The notes under the pieces are model-generated. The model was not told where the DNA came from. It saw only the letters and a list, made by a program, of their open reading frames with translations, and searched no databases. A program made the position numbers and the translations under genes. This document shows, one piece after another, positions 29,569 through 39,219 of a stretch of DNA of 64,000 nucleotides. Source of the DNA: JABDMD01 sp965203475 (GTDB lineage: Bacteria; Pseudomonadota; Gammaproteobacteria; UBA4575); NCBI GenBank assembly GCA_965203475.1, contig OZ241890.1:1302001-1366000 (forward strand), in the 5' to 3' direction. How positions within the stretch are numbered: position 1 is the first letter of the stretch; every line of letters starts with the position of its first letter.

Positions 29569-30531
29569 TTAACTGGACTCTGAGAACGCACCGTACTGCG
29601 TTAAACGCTCATAACGACTGCTAAGCAATTCATCTGTGGTTTTTGATTTAAGTCGATCAATTGTATTGGATAATGATTGGCGCACATTTTTACAGGTTGT
29701 ATCAATATCTCGATGTGCACCGCCCAAAGGTTCAGCAATAATTTCATCAATCAGACCTAATTCTTTTAATCGATTAGCTGTAATGCCTAAGGCTATGGCC
29801 GCATCTTCCGCCTTGTTTGCATCTTTCCATAAAATAGAGGCACAACCTTCAGGAGAAATCACAGAGTATGTGCTGTAACTTAACATTGAGAGATGATCAC
29901 CAACACCAATAGCTAACGCACCACCTGATCCACCTTCACCGATCACAGTGCATATTATCGGTGTCTTTAAGGCTGACATGCGTTGTAAATTAACTGCAAT
30001 CGCCTGACTTTGACCACGCTCTTCGGCTCCAATACCTGGATAGGCTCCTGGGGTATCAATAAAAGTTAATACCGGCATTTTAAAACGCTCAGCAATTTGC
30101 ATAATTCGTAATGCCTTCCGATATCCTTCTGGTCGTGGCATTCCAAAATTGCGTTTGATATTTTCGTTTGTATTCCGACCTTTTTGGTGTCCAATCACGG
30201 CTACTGACACTCCATCAAATTTTGCAATTCCAGAAACGATGGCAGCATCATCGGCGTACATTCGATCACCATGTAATTCAATAAAATTTGTAAACAACTG
30301 CTCGATGTAATCAAGGGTATAAGGACGCTTTGGATGACGAGCCAATTGCGCCACCTGCCAGGGTGAAAGATTTGAAAATATAGATTCAATCAGGCCTTTA
30401 GATTTAGCCTGTAATTTTACTATTTCTTCATTTAAATTGAATTCATTATCGCTTTCTACCAGTCTCAACTCATCGATCTTAGCCTCCAACTCTACAATAG
30501 GCTGTTCAAAATCAAGGTAGTCAGGATTCAT
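29569..30531 (-). CDS. accA: Acetyl-CoA carboxylase carboxyltransferase subunit alpha
   Basis: With AccD transfers the carboxyl group from biotin to acetyl-CoA in the first step of fatty-acid synthesis. 320 residues. Signatures are LARHPKRPYTLDYI (66-79), GHQKGRNTNENIKRNFGM and TFIDTPGAYPG, and the oxyanion-hole stretch GEGGSGGALAIGVGD. Sits between dnaE and tilS as in E. coli. Confidence 0.97.
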   Translation of the reverse strand: MNPDYLDFEQPIVELEAKIDELRLVESDNEFNLNEEIVKLQAKSKGLIESIFSNLSPWQVAQLARHPKRPYTLDYIEQLFTNFIELHGDRMYADDAAIVSGIAKFDGVSVAVIGHQKGRNTNENIKRNFGMPRPEGYRKALRIMQIAERFKMPVLTFIDTPGAYPGIGAEERGQSQAIAVNLQRMSALKTPIICTVIGEGGSGGALAIGVGDHLSMLSYSTYSVISPEGCASILWKDANKAEDAAIALGITANRLKELGLIDEIIAEPLGGAHRDIDTTCKNVRQSLSNTIDRLKSKTTDELLSSRYERLTQYGAFSESS

Positions 30532-30566
30532 TTTAGAATTCTAAGATAAGTAATTAATAAGCTGGA

Positions 30567-33500
30567 TTATGCATTAATACTTTGGTGTTTGTATATCACA
30601 CTTGTGTCCACAACTTGAGAAACATTATTTAATCGCTGTAATAGCTTTTCATCAAGGTTGATATTCCAATCTTCCGGAAACTCCAATTGTGCTGCAACCG
30701 AGTTATTCGTGTACTCGACCTTGATCGAACAATTCCCATCTTTAAAAGGTGATAAAAGATGTTGTAAGTCACTGACCCAAGATAATGACTCATCTTTTGA
30801 ATTAATTTTTATGTTTAATAGCGCACCGTATTCTTTGAGATATTCATCAAAACTCCAGATATGACTAGCTCGTAAGCGTACGCGGCCCGTAAACTCATCC
30901 CAACCTAAATTTCCTTTAATAATTAAAATTGCATCTTTAACAATTACATGATCAAATTTTACGTAGTCATCTGAAAACACGGCCACATCCATTCGGCCCG
31001 TATTATCATCCAAGGTAATAAAGGCGATCCTTCCCTTAGGGCTATTACGCAGACGAATTTGATCTAGTAATCCAGCCACCAGAACGATATTAGAATCATC
31101 CCGTTGTTGCCACGCTTCTTTTGGTCCATGACCTGAAGCTAATAATTCGCTTATGTTTTTATTGGTAATTTTTTTGAGTTCGTTTTGATAACGAGTGATT
31201 GGGTGCCCTGTCAAATAGAGTCCTAATGTTTCCCTTTCTCCCAATAACTTTCGTTCATCTTCCCATTCCGGCACGGCCTGCACCTTACTGCTTTTAAAAC
31301 CTACATCTGCATGACCAAACATGTCATTTTGACCAGCATCCGAGTCTCGTTGTTGTTGTTCAGCATAGCGCAAAGATTTATCCAAGTGTTGAAATAAACT
31401 GGACCGTGTATAACCAAAACAATCCATAGCACCTGCACGTATGAGTGCCTCCATACAGCGTCGATTTACTTTTTGCGAACCTAGGCGCATACAAAAATTA
31501 TCTAAATCTTCATATGGGCCATTTTCGATTCGCTCATCCACCATTTGTTCCACCGCAGCCTGCCCAACCCCTTTGATAGCACCTAAGCCATATAAGATAA
31601 TTTTTTCTTCCGGTACCGTAAAATTGTAATCGGAACTATTAATATTGGGCGGCAAAACTTCTAATGCCATGCCTCTACACTCTGCGATTAAATTAACAAC
31701 CTTATCTGTATTATCCAAATCAGAAGACATAACGGACGACATAAATTCAGCAGGAAAATGTGTTTTCAGCCATGCCGTCTGATACGCTAATAACGCATAT
31801 GCCACAGAGTGCGATTTGTTAAATCCATAACCAGCAAACTTTTCCATCAAATCAAAAATATGGCTGGCCAATCTTTTCTCTACACCACGCTCAATTGCGC
31901 CTGATACAAATACTTCTCTTTGTTTAGCCATTTCTTCTGGCTTTTTCTTGCCCATTGCACGTCGTAGTAAATCAGCACCACCTAGGGTATACCCTGCTAA
32001 GACCTGCGCAATTTGCATCACTTGTTCTTGATAAAGAATGACTCCGTAGGTTTGTTTCAGAATGTTCTCTAATTTTGGATGAAAATAATCTACCCGTGCA
32101 CCATGCTTGCGTAGAATAAAATCGTCTACCATTCCCGACTGCAATGGACCCGGGCGATATAAAGCCACCAATGCAACAATGTCATCAAATTTATCTGGCT
32201 TTAAGCGTTTGATGATGTCTTTAATACCACTCGACTCAAGTTGAAATACCGCTGTTGTTTGCTGTCGTTTCAGTGTTTCATACGTTGCAGCATCATCTAA
32301 TGGCAATTTTTCAATTTCGACTTCAGGCTCGTTATATAACTTTCGCTTTTCATTCACCAACAAAATAGTATTGTTAATAATAGTAAGGGTGCGTAAGCCT
32401 AGAAAATCAAATTTAACTAAACCCATGGCTTCAACGTCATCTTTGTCTAGCTGTGTAACAACATTAGTTCCACCGGCCTCACAATACAGTGGGGTAAACT
32501 CCGTTAATTCTGTAGGAGCAATCACCACTCCACCTGCATGTTTACCTGCATTTCTTGCCAAACCTTCGAGACTCATTGCCATATCTAAAATCCCGCGCAC
32601 ATCTTCTTCATGTTTATACTGCTCTTGTAACAAGGGTTCGCGTTCCAGCGCTTTTTTTAAAGTCATCCCAACTTCAAATGGGATTAATTTTGCAATTCGA
32701 TCCGCAAATCCGTAGGGATGCCCTAGCACACGCCCCACATCTCGCACCACAGCACGTGCAGCCATGCTGCCATAGGTAATTATTTGACTAACATGTGATC
32801 TTCCATAACGTTCAGCAACATATTCAATCACTCGGTCTCGATTATCCATACAGAAATCAATATCAAAATCTGGCATGGAAACCCGCTCCGGATTTAAAAA
32901 GCGCTCGAATAACAAGTCATATTCAAGTGGATCAACATCTGTTATACCTAGAGCATACGCAACCAATGAACCTGCCCCTGAACCTCGACCGGGCCCAACA
33001 GGAACCGCATTTTCCTTTGCCCAACGTGTGAAATCTGCAACGATTAGGAAGTAGCCGGCATAGCCCATAGAATTGATTACATCAAGTTCTGTTTTCAAAC
33101 GTTCAACATAAGACGAACGAATGGACTCGTCCTGAATTTCACTTTCATCTAATCTTTTCTGCAGGCCTGTTTCCGACTGTACACGAATATATGCTTGTTT
33201 CGTTAAATCATTAGGAATTGGGAACTCAGGTAAAACATTTTCACCAAATTTAAGAACAACGTTGCAACGCTTTGCAACTTCTACAGTGTTCGTAATTGCT
33301 TCTGGTAAATCAGCAAATAGTTTTTGCATTTCATCACTACTACGCAAATATTGCTGAGAAGAATAGTGTTTAGGTCGACGCGGATCATTTAAAATTCGGC
33401 CAGTATGTATACAGACTCGAACTTCATGCGCGTTAAATTCATTGGCTTCAATAAAACGCACATCATTAGTAGCCACAATTGGCAAAGAATAGTTGTTTGC

Positions 33501-34058
33501 AAGCTGTAATGCTTGCTGCAAATATACTTCCTCTTCATCCCGACCTGTTCTTTGCAACTCAATATAGTAATTATTAGTAAAGTATTCTTTCCAAAATTTA
33601 ATATATTCTGCAGCTAGTTTATTATTGCCTGCAATTAAGGCCTTTCCTACATCCCCGTCACGTGCACCCGAAAGTACAATTAAATGTTGGCCGATACCTG
33701 TTAACCAACTACGTTCAATTGTAGGTCCACTGCCATGCTGACCTTCTAGATAACTTCTTGTGATCAGTTTTGTTAATGCTTGATACCCCTTTTCGTTTTT
33801 ACATAAAAATACAACTTTTGAATTAGGTTCATTGTTTTTAAAACCTGAGACTTGTGCTTCTAAACCAATAATAGGTTTAATTCCTTTTTTTATTGCCGCC
33901 TGGTAAAACTTAACTAAAGCGAAAATATTATTTACATCTGTTAAAGCGATAGCAGACATTTGTGCATCACTTAATCGACTCATTAAATCTGGAACACGCA
34001 CAATACTATCCACTAGCGAATATTCAGTGTGCACATGTAAATGAACGAAGGCAGACAT
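30567..34058 (-). CDS. dnaE: DNA polymerase III subunit alpha
   Basis: Replicative polymerase of the DnaE1 type, 1163 residues. The PHP domain opens FVHLHVHTEYSLVD (4-17). The polymerase active site has PDFDIDFCMDNRDR from 396, with the first two catalytic aspartates. GPGRGSGAGSLVAYALG is the fingers signature. A tandem helix-hairpin-helix region and an OB domain (GRIAFITLDDNTGRMDVAVFSD region is near residue 1010) follow. The gene order rnhB-dnaE-accA is conserved. Confidence 0.98.
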   Translation of the reverse strand: MSAFVHLHVHTEYSLVDSIVRVPDLMSRLSDAQMSAIALTDVNNIFALVKFYQAAIKKGIKPIIGLEAQVSGFKNNEPNSKVVFLCKNEKGYQALTKLITRSYLEGQHGSGPTIERSWLTGIGQHLIVLSGARDGDVGKALIAGNNKLAAEYIKFWKEYFTNNYYIELQRTGRDEEEVYLQQALQLANNYSLPIVATNDVRFIEANEFNAHEVRVCIHTGRILNDPRRPKHYSSQQYLRSSDEMQKLFADLPEAITNTVEVAKRCNVVLKFGENVLPEFPIPNDLTKQAYIRVQSETGLQKRLDESEIQDESIRSSYVERLKTELDVINSMGYAGYFLIVADFTRWAKENAVPVGPGRGSGAGSLVAYALGITDVDPLEYDLLFERFLNPERVSMPDFDIDFCMDNRDRVIEYVAERYGRSHVSQIITYGSMAARAVVRDVGRVLGHPYGFADRIAKLIPFEVGMTLKKALEREPLLQEQYKHEEDVRGILDMAMSLEGLARNAGKHAGGVVIAPTELTEFTPLYCEAGGTNVVTQLDKDDVEAMGLVKFDFLGLRTLTIINNTILLVNEKRKLYNEPEVEIEKLPLDDAATYETLKRQQTTAVFQLESSGIKDIIKRLKPDKFDDIVALVALYRPGPLQSGMVDDFILRKHGARVDYFHPKLENILKQTYGVILYQEQVMQIAQVLAGYTLGGADLLRRAMGKKKPEEMAKQREVFVSGAIERGVEKRLASHIFDLMEKFAGYGFNKSHSVAYALLAYQTAWLKTHFPAEFMSSVMSSDLDNTDKVVNLIAECRGMALEVLPPNINSSDYNFTVPEEKIILYGLGAIKGVGQAAVEQMVDERIENGPYEDLDNFCMRLGSQKVNRRCMEALIRAGAMDCFGYTRSSLFQHLDKSLRYAEQQQRDSDAGQNDMFGHADVGFKSSKVQAVPEWEDERKLLGERETLGLYLTGHPITRYQNELKKITNKNISELLASGHGPKEAWQQRDDSNIVLVAGLLDQIRLRNSPKGRIAFITLDDNTGRMDVAVFSDDYVKFDHVIVKDAILIIKGNLGWDEFTGRVRLRASHIWSFDEYLKEYGALLNIKINSKDESLSWVSDLQHLLSPFKDGNCSIKVEYTNNSVAAQLEFPEDWNINLDEKLLQRLNNVSQVVDTSVIYKHQSINA

Positions 34059-34068
34059 ATCTAGTTCT

Positions 34069-34650
34069 TTATAGGACTTCTACAAAATTCATAGCTTCTC
34101 TGACCGGCTTGTAACTTTTACGATGTAGCTCAATTGGACCATGCTTTTTTAAGGCTGCAAGATGCTGGGCTGTAGGATACCCTTTATGTTTATCGAAACC
34201 ATATTGCGGCCACTGCACGTGATACTGTAGCATCAACGCGTCTCTGGTAACCTTTGCCAGAATGGAAGCAGCACTAATTTCTGGAACTTTTTGATCCCCT
34301 TTAATTATGGCAGTACATGCTTCAGGCAAATCTGGACAATGTAGTCCATCGACTAAAATTTGATCTGCTTTACAGTGAATGGACAGATAAGACCGCTGCA
34401 TAGCACGTAATGTAGCGTAGTGAATATTAATTTCATCAATTTCTTCTGCCTCTGAAATTCCAATGCCCCAATATTTAGCCTTAGCTTTTATTTCTTCATA
34501 TAATTTTCTACGCAGATTCTGATTCAGTTTTTTTGAATCTTGCAATTCATTAATTGGCTGATATTCATTTAGAATAACGGTAGCAGCTACTACGGGTCCT
34601 GCTAATGGGCCCCGACCGGCCTCATCAATTCCAGCAATAAGTTCTGTCAT
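34069..34650 (-). CDS. rnhB: Ribonuclease HII
   Basis: Removes misincorporated ribonucleotides and RNA from RNA-DNA hybrids. 193 residues. The active site opens IAGIDEAGRGPLAGP with Asp9 and Glu10. Further acidic residues lie in ILVDG (Asp) and the KVTRDALM segment. It lies 10 bases upstream of dnaE and is divergent from gnnA. In E. coli rnhB follows lpxB; here lpxB is inverted away. Confidence 0.96.
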   Translation of the reverse strand: MTELIAGIDEAGRGPLAGPVVAATVILNEYQPINELQDSKKLNQNLRRKLYEEIKAKAKYWGIGISEAEEIDEINIHYATLRAMQRSYLSIHCKADQILVDGLHCPDLPEACTAIIKGDQKVPEISAASILAKVTRDALMLQYHVQWPQYGFDKHKGYPTAQHLAALKKHGPIELHRKSYKPVREAMNFVEVL

Positions 34651-34750
34651 ATGAATTTTGAATGGTTAATAAATAGCCGAAGCACTTTACAATGTTAGGA
34701 GTTCTCAGACGATCTTCGTATACTGCAAATTTCAATAGAGGAAAACAAGT

Positions 34751-35689
34751 GTGGCAATTTTACGCACTGCTGTTATCGGTGCTGGATATTTAGGTAAATT
34801 TCATGCACAGAAGTATGCCGATTTAGAAAACAGCAAGTTAGTAGCAGTAGTTGATAAAAATTCTAAACAAGCGGAAGAAGTTGCACAAGAAGTTAATTGT
34901 GATGCGCTTACAGACCATAAAAATTTATTAGGCAATGTGGATGCTGTAAGTGTGGTAGTACCCACTGATTTGCATTTTCAAATTGCTGCCGAATTTTTAT
35001 CACATAATTGTCATGTGCTCGTTGAGAAACCGATTACAGAATCTATTGAACAAGCTCAAGAACTAATTTCGTTAGCGCAAAAAAATAAATGCATATTGCA
35101 AGTAGGTCATCTAGAACGTTTTAATCCAGCGCTTATTGCATTAGAAGAACAACTTACTGAAGCACAATTTATTGAATCACATCGATTGGCTCCGTTTAAA
35201 CCCCGAGGTACAGAAGTTAATGTAATTCTTGACCTAATGATACACGACATAGATATTATTCAGGAGATAGTGAACTCGGATATCGCTTCCATTGATGCAA
35301 GTGGGACACCCGTTTTATCTCAGGATATCGATATTGCTAATGCGAGAATTGTTTTTAAGAACAGTTGTGTTGCCAATGTAACCGCAAGCCGTGTGAGCAA
35401 TAAAACCGATAGGAAAATGCGTATCTTTCAAAATGATGCGTATTTATCTATAGATTTTCAAAATCTAGAACTGGCAGTGTATCGTAAAGGTGAAGGAGAA
35501 ATGTTTCCTGGTGTTCCAAATATTGATATTCATAAAAGCAGCTATAAAAAATCCGATGCACTACGTGTCGAAATTGAGCATTTCATACATTGTATTGAAA
35601 CCAATTCGGAACCTAAAGTTACAGGAATGGATGGTAAACGCGCATTAACAACAGCACTCCAAATTAGCAATCTTCTAAACATCAATTAA
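34751..35689 (+). CDS. gnnA: UDP-GlcNAc 3-dehydrogenase GnnA (Gfo/Idh/MocA family)
   Basis: Predicted NAD-dependent oxidation of UDP-GlcNAc at position 3, the first step to UDP-GlcNAc3N. 312 residues. The Rossmann domain has VIGAGYLGKFHAQKY (8-22); the family's EKP motif is at 92-94 (LVEKPITES) and GHLERFNPA at 119-127. The substrate-binding domain carries DLMIHDIDII, with the expected His. The start is GTG, preceded by GAGGAAAA. The function is inferred mainly from context: the next genes are an aminotransferase and lpxB, and the converging neighbour is lpxA. Family membership is certain; the substrate is inferred. Confidence 0.87.
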   Translation: MAILRTAVIGAGYLGKFHAQKYADLENSKLVAVVDKNSKQAEEVAQEVNCDALTDHKNLLGNVDAVSVVVPTDLHFQIAAEFLSHNCHVLVEKPITESIEQAQELISLAQKNKCILQVGHLERFNPALIALEEQLTEAQFIESHRLAPFKPRGTEVNVILDLMIHDIDIIQEIVNSDIASIDASGTPVLSQDIDIANARIVFKNSCVANVTASRVSNKTDRKMRIFQNDAYLSIDFQNLELAVYRKGEGEMFPGVPNIDIHKSSYKKSDALRVEIEHFIHCIETNSEPKVTGMDGKRALTTALQISNLLNIN

Positions 35690-35697
35690 ACAGTACC

Positions 35698-36792
35698 ATG
35701 ATTCCAATGCTAGATCTAAAATTGCAGTATTCACTATTGCAAAAAGAAATTGATAATGCAGTTGCAAGTGTTTTGAAAAACACTTGTTTCATCAATGGCC
35801 CTAACGTTCAAGAATTTGAAACTGAAACTGCAATATATCTACAAGTAAAACACGCTATTTCATGTAATTCAGGTACAGATGCCTTACATCTAGCATTAAG
35901 AGCTTGCGGAATTGGCGAAGGAGATGAGGTAATCACCTCACCATTCTCATTCATTGCAACCGCTGAAGCCATATGCTACCTAGGTGCAACACCCGTATTT
36001 GTCGATATAGATCCAGTTACTTTTAACATTACAGCCGATTCTATACAGGGTGCAATTAATGATAAAACACGAGCAATTTTGCCAGTACATATATTTGGGC
36101 AGGTTGCAGACATGGATGCAATTTGCAAACTTGCCCGTGATCACAAATTAATACTGATTGAAGACTGTGCACAATCATTTGGCGCCAGCTTAGATGATAA
36201 ACAAACAGGCACCTTTGGCGAAGGTGGATGCTTTAGTTTTTTTCCAAGCAAAAACCTTGGATGCTATGGTGATGGCGGACTATTCACAACAAACTCAGAT
36301 GAAATTGCAGACTCATTTAAACTACTCAAGACCCATGGTAGTAATGAACGCAATAAACATAAAATTATTGGCTGGAATAGTAGGTTAGATGAGCTACAAG
36401 CCGCAATTTTACGAATCAAATTAAAACATATTAATCAATTTAATAAGCAAAGGATCTCTGTAGCAACAAAATATAACCAATTATTAGGTGAGCTACCGAT
36501 CCAAACACCGAATATTGAAGACGCACAAAGTCATGTTTTCCATCAATATACAATTCTCGCTGAAAATAGAGAAAATATAATTAAACAGTTGAAAAAAAAT
36601 AATATTGGCCATGCAATTTATTATCCAATGCCATTATCAGATCAATCGGCTTTAAAAAATATTTGTAAAGTTTCGTCACTTAATAGTACGTACGAAATTT
36701 GCAAACAATGTTTATCATTGCCAATCTTCCCAGAAATGTCTGACAATCAAATTAATTCCGTCGTAGATGTAATCAAAAAGTGCTATGTCTAG
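35698..36792 (+). CDS. gnnB: UDP-GlcNAc3N aminotransferase GnnB (DegT/DnrJ/EryC1 family)
   Basis: Predicted PLP-dependent transamination of the 3-keto sugar made by GnnA, giving UDP-GlcNAc3N. 364 residues. Signatures include SCNSGTDALHLALRA (55-69), IEDCAQSFGA (154-163) and the PLP lysine Lys185 in FFPSKNLGCYGDGG, followed by HGSNERNKHKIIGWNSRLDE. It follows gnnA by eight bases and its last eight bases overlap lpxB, so all three are one translationally coupled operon. Members of this fold also make other amino sugars; the lipid A role rests on the neighbours. Confidence 0.87.
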   Translation: MIPMLDLKLQYSLLQKEIDNAVASVLKNTCFINGPNVQEFETETAIYLQVKHAISCNSGTDALHLALRACGIGEGDEVITSPFSFIATAEAICYLGATPVFVDIDPVTFNITADSIQGAINDKTRAILPVHIFGQVADMDAICKLARDHKLILIEDCAQSFGASLDDKQTGTFGEGGCFSFFPSKNLGCYGDGGLFTTNSDEIADSFKLLKTHGSNERNKHKIIGWNSRLDELQAAILRIKLKHINQFNKQRISVATKYNQLLGELPIQTPNIEDAQSHVFHQYTILAENRENIIKQLKKNNIGHAIYYPMPLSDQSALKNICKVSSLNSTYEICKQCLSLPIFPEMSDNQINSVVDVIKKCYV

Positions 36793-37936
36793 CGCTACCA
36801 GACCTGCCCAAATCATGCTTGTGGCTGGCGAAGCCTCAGGGGACATACATGGAGCAAAATTAGTACAAGAAATTAAAAAAATACTACCGGATGCAGCATT
36901 TTATGGCTTGGCAGGTAAGCATATGCAACATGTAGGAGTTGAAAAAATCCATGATGTGTCAGAATTATCAGTCGTTGGATTAGTTGAAGTGCTAAAACAT
37001 TACCCTCGGTTGCAGAAAATTCTTAAAAATACTAAACAAATAATTCTTAAAAGACCACCTGACTTATTAATATTAATTGACTCCCCAGATTTTAATTTTC
37101 GTTTACTAAAAACCGCTAAAAATCAAGGCGTAAAAGTGATGTACTACATTAGTCCACAAATTTGGGCGTGGCGCTCGCAGCGTATAAAAATAATAAAAAA
37201 ATATGTTGATTTAATGGCAGTAGTATTCCCTTTTGAAGAAAAATTCTATAAAGATGCTAATGTGCCTGTTGAATATACTGGACATCCATTAGTAAAAGAA
37301 GCTCATGCTACGTACCAGAAATATGAGTTATTTAAAAAACTTAATTTGGACCCAAGTAAAAAGTTAATAGGGTTGTTTCCAGGAAGTCGCAACAGTGAAA
37401 TCGAAAAAAATTATCCGGCATTATTAGAAGCAGCTGTACTGCTATGTAATTCTAGAAATGATGTACAGTTTGTCACCCCTATTGCATCTTCCTTATCCAG
37501 TCAAAACATACAAAAGTTTATCGATTGTAATTCACTGAATGTAATCACTACTCGCGAATCGATTTACAATGTGATTAATGCATGTGATGCCATTGCTGCA
37601 GCATCTGGGACTGTCACTTTACAAATTACTTTAATGCAAACTCCAATGCTAATTGTTTATAAGATTTCTCCATTGACCTATCAAATTTTAAAAAAATTAG
37701 TGAATTTCAAGTTTGCGGGAATTGCAAATGTGATCGCAAATAAAGAAATTTGCAAAGAATTTATTCAAGATAACGCAACAGCAATGAATATTTCTCAGGA
37801 GCTTAATAAATTACTTTTAGATAAAACGTATACAGAGAACATGAAAACTGAAATGGCAAAAATAAAAGATACACTTAGTGAGAAGCCAGGCGCTGAAACA
37901 GCAGCAAAACTTGCTGTACACCTCATCTCTACTTAA
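36785..37936 (+). CDS. lpxB: Lipid-A-disaccharide synthase
   Basis: Membrane-associated GT19 glycosyltransferase joining UDP-diacyl-glucosamine and lipid X. 383 residues, normal length. Signatures are AGEASGDIHGAKLV (14-27), DSPDFNFRLLK, YYISPQIWAWRSQRIK and LFPGSRNSEIEKNYP. It ends six bases from the convergent lpxA. In E. coli lpxA, lpxB and rnhB are co-directional; here lpxB is on the opposite strand with gnnA and gnnB. Confidence 0.97.
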   Translation: MSSATRPAQIMLVAGEASGDIHGAKLVQEIKKILPDAAFYGLAGKHMQHVGVEKIHDVSELSVVGLVEVLKHYPRLQKILKNTKQIILKRPPDLLILIDSPDFNFRLLKTAKNQGVKVMYYISPQIWAWRSQRIKIIKKYVDLMAVVFPFEEKFYKDANVPVEYTGHPLVKEAHATYQKYELFKKLNLDPSKKLIGLFPGSRNSEIEKNYPALLEAAVLLCNSRNDVQFVTPIASSLSSQNIQKFIDCNSLNVITTRESIYNVINACDAIAAASGTVTLQITLMQTPMLIVYKISPLTYQILKKLVNFKFAGIANVIANKEICKEFIQDNATAMNISQELNKLLLDKTYTENMKTEMAKIKDTLSEKPGAETAAKLAVHLIST

Positions 37937-37942
37937 TACAGC

Positions 37943-38755
37943 TTAAACAATTCCTCGTTTACTGTTTTGAATAAAATCTAGAAATATTTTGACTTCTTTA
38001 TATGTGCTAGCTAGCTCTTCTACTTCTGACAAATTTTCGTGTTTAGACATATTCCGTACAAGTAGTTTATACGCTTTGTGCAAAGCTTGAATACAATCTT
38101 GGCTAAAACCATGGCGTTTTAGACCTTCTTTATTTAAACCATGACTACTTGCATAATTTCCTGATGCGATTATATATGGAGGCAAATCTTTATTTAATGC
38201 AGTTCCCATTGCACAAAAAGAATAAGCGCCAATATGACAAAACTGATGTACCAAAGTAAATCCGCCTAAAATTGCAAAATCATCAACCTTTACATGCCCT
38301 GCTAAAGTAGTGCCGTTTGCAAAAACAGTCTCACTGCCTACTGTACAGTCATGCGCAATGTGTACATAGGCCATTATCCAATTCTTATTTCCTAGCCTTG
38401 TGTAACCCAAGTCTAATTCAGTACCTCGATTAATCGTTACATATTCGCGAATAGTATTTTCATCTCCTATCTCTAATTCACTCTCTTCGCCCTTGTACTT
38501 TTTATCCTGAGGAATATCACCAATAGAAGAAAATTGAAAGATGCGATTATTTTTACCAATTGTCGTTGGACCATTTATTACTACATGTGGGCCAACCCAA
38601 GTACCACTTTTAATCTTTACATCTGGGCCAATTATTGAATATGCACCAATTGAAACATTGGTATCTAAATCTGCTTTCGGATCGATTATTGCAGTTGAAT
38701 GAATTCCAGAATGAGAAGCATCGCTGAAAATTTTGTTACTTGCTGGGGTAGCCAT
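37943..38755 (-). CDS. lpxA: UDP-GlcNAc/UDP-GlcNAc3N O(N)-acyltransferase LpxA
   Basis: First committed step of lipid A synthesis; transfers a 3-hydroxyacyl chain from ACP to position 3 of the sugar. 270 residues: a left-handed beta-helix of hexapeptide repeats (about 15-200) and a C-terminal helical domain. The catalytic His is 135 in VHIAHDC (E. coli His125). Compared with E. coli there are about 10 extra N-terminal residues. The residue aligned with E. coli Gly173, the acyl-chain ruler, is Met183. Given gnnA/gnnB nearby the acceptor may be UDP-GlcNAc3N, giving an amide. Downstream of fabZ by 11 bases. Confidence 0.95.
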   Translation of the reverse strand: MATPASNKIFSDASHSGIHSTAIIDPKADLDTNVSIGAYSIIGPDVKIKSGTWVGPHVVINGPTTIGKNNRIFQFSSIGDIPQDKKYKGEESELEIGDENTIREYVTINRGTELDLGYTRLGNKNWIMAYVHIAHDCTVGSETVFANGTTLAGHVKVDDFAILGGFTLVHQFCHIGAYSFCAMGTALNKDLPPYIIASGNYASSHGLNKEGLKRHGFSQDCIQALHKAYKLLVRNMSKHENLSEVEELASTYKEVKIFLDFIQNSKRGIV

Positions 38756-38766
38756 AAAGCTCAGAG

Positions 38767-39219
38767 TTAGTCTTTCTCAACTTCTTTAAATACACACATT
38801 AGTTCTGCCGAAGCTGCAACTTCATCATCCACTGATGCAATTGCATCAAAAATACCATAACCACGCTTATGCCGTTTTAGTTTCACATCCAGAATCAATT
38901 GATCGCCTGGTCCTACTTGGCGTTTAAATCGTGCATTATCAATTCCAACAAATAAGTAAAGACTATCATCATCTGGGCGCCAGTCTGGATTACTAAGGGC
39001 TAGCAAACCAGAAGCTTGTGCCAAAGCTTCCAAGATTAATACACCAGGCATCACCGGCACGCCTGGAAAATGTCCTTGAAAGAACGGTTCGTTATAGCTC
39101 ACATTTTTGATTGCAAGAATTGATTCGCCAACATTACATTCAGTTACACGGTCTACTAGTAATAGTGGATATCGATGAGGGAGAAATTTTAAAATTTCAT
39201 GGATGCTCATTTCAGCCAT
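38767..39219 (-). CDS. fabZ: 3-hydroxyacyl-ACP dehydratase FabZ
   Basis: Hot-dog-fold dehydratase of fatty-acid elongation. 150 residues. The catalytic pair is His50 (FFQGHFPGVPVMPGV) and Glu64 (LILEALAQ). It competes with LpxA for 3-hydroxyacyl-ACP and is usually its neighbour. In this window skp lies 79 bases upstream, where other gammaproteobacteria have lpxD. Confidence 0.97.
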   Translation of the reverse strand: MAEMSIHEILKFLPHRYPLLLVDRVTECNVGESILAIKNVSYNEPFFQGHFPGVPVMPGVLILEALAQASGLLALSNPDWRPDDDSLYLFVGIDNARFKRQVGPGDQLILDVKLKRHKRGYGIFDAIASVDDEVAASAELMCVFKEVEKD

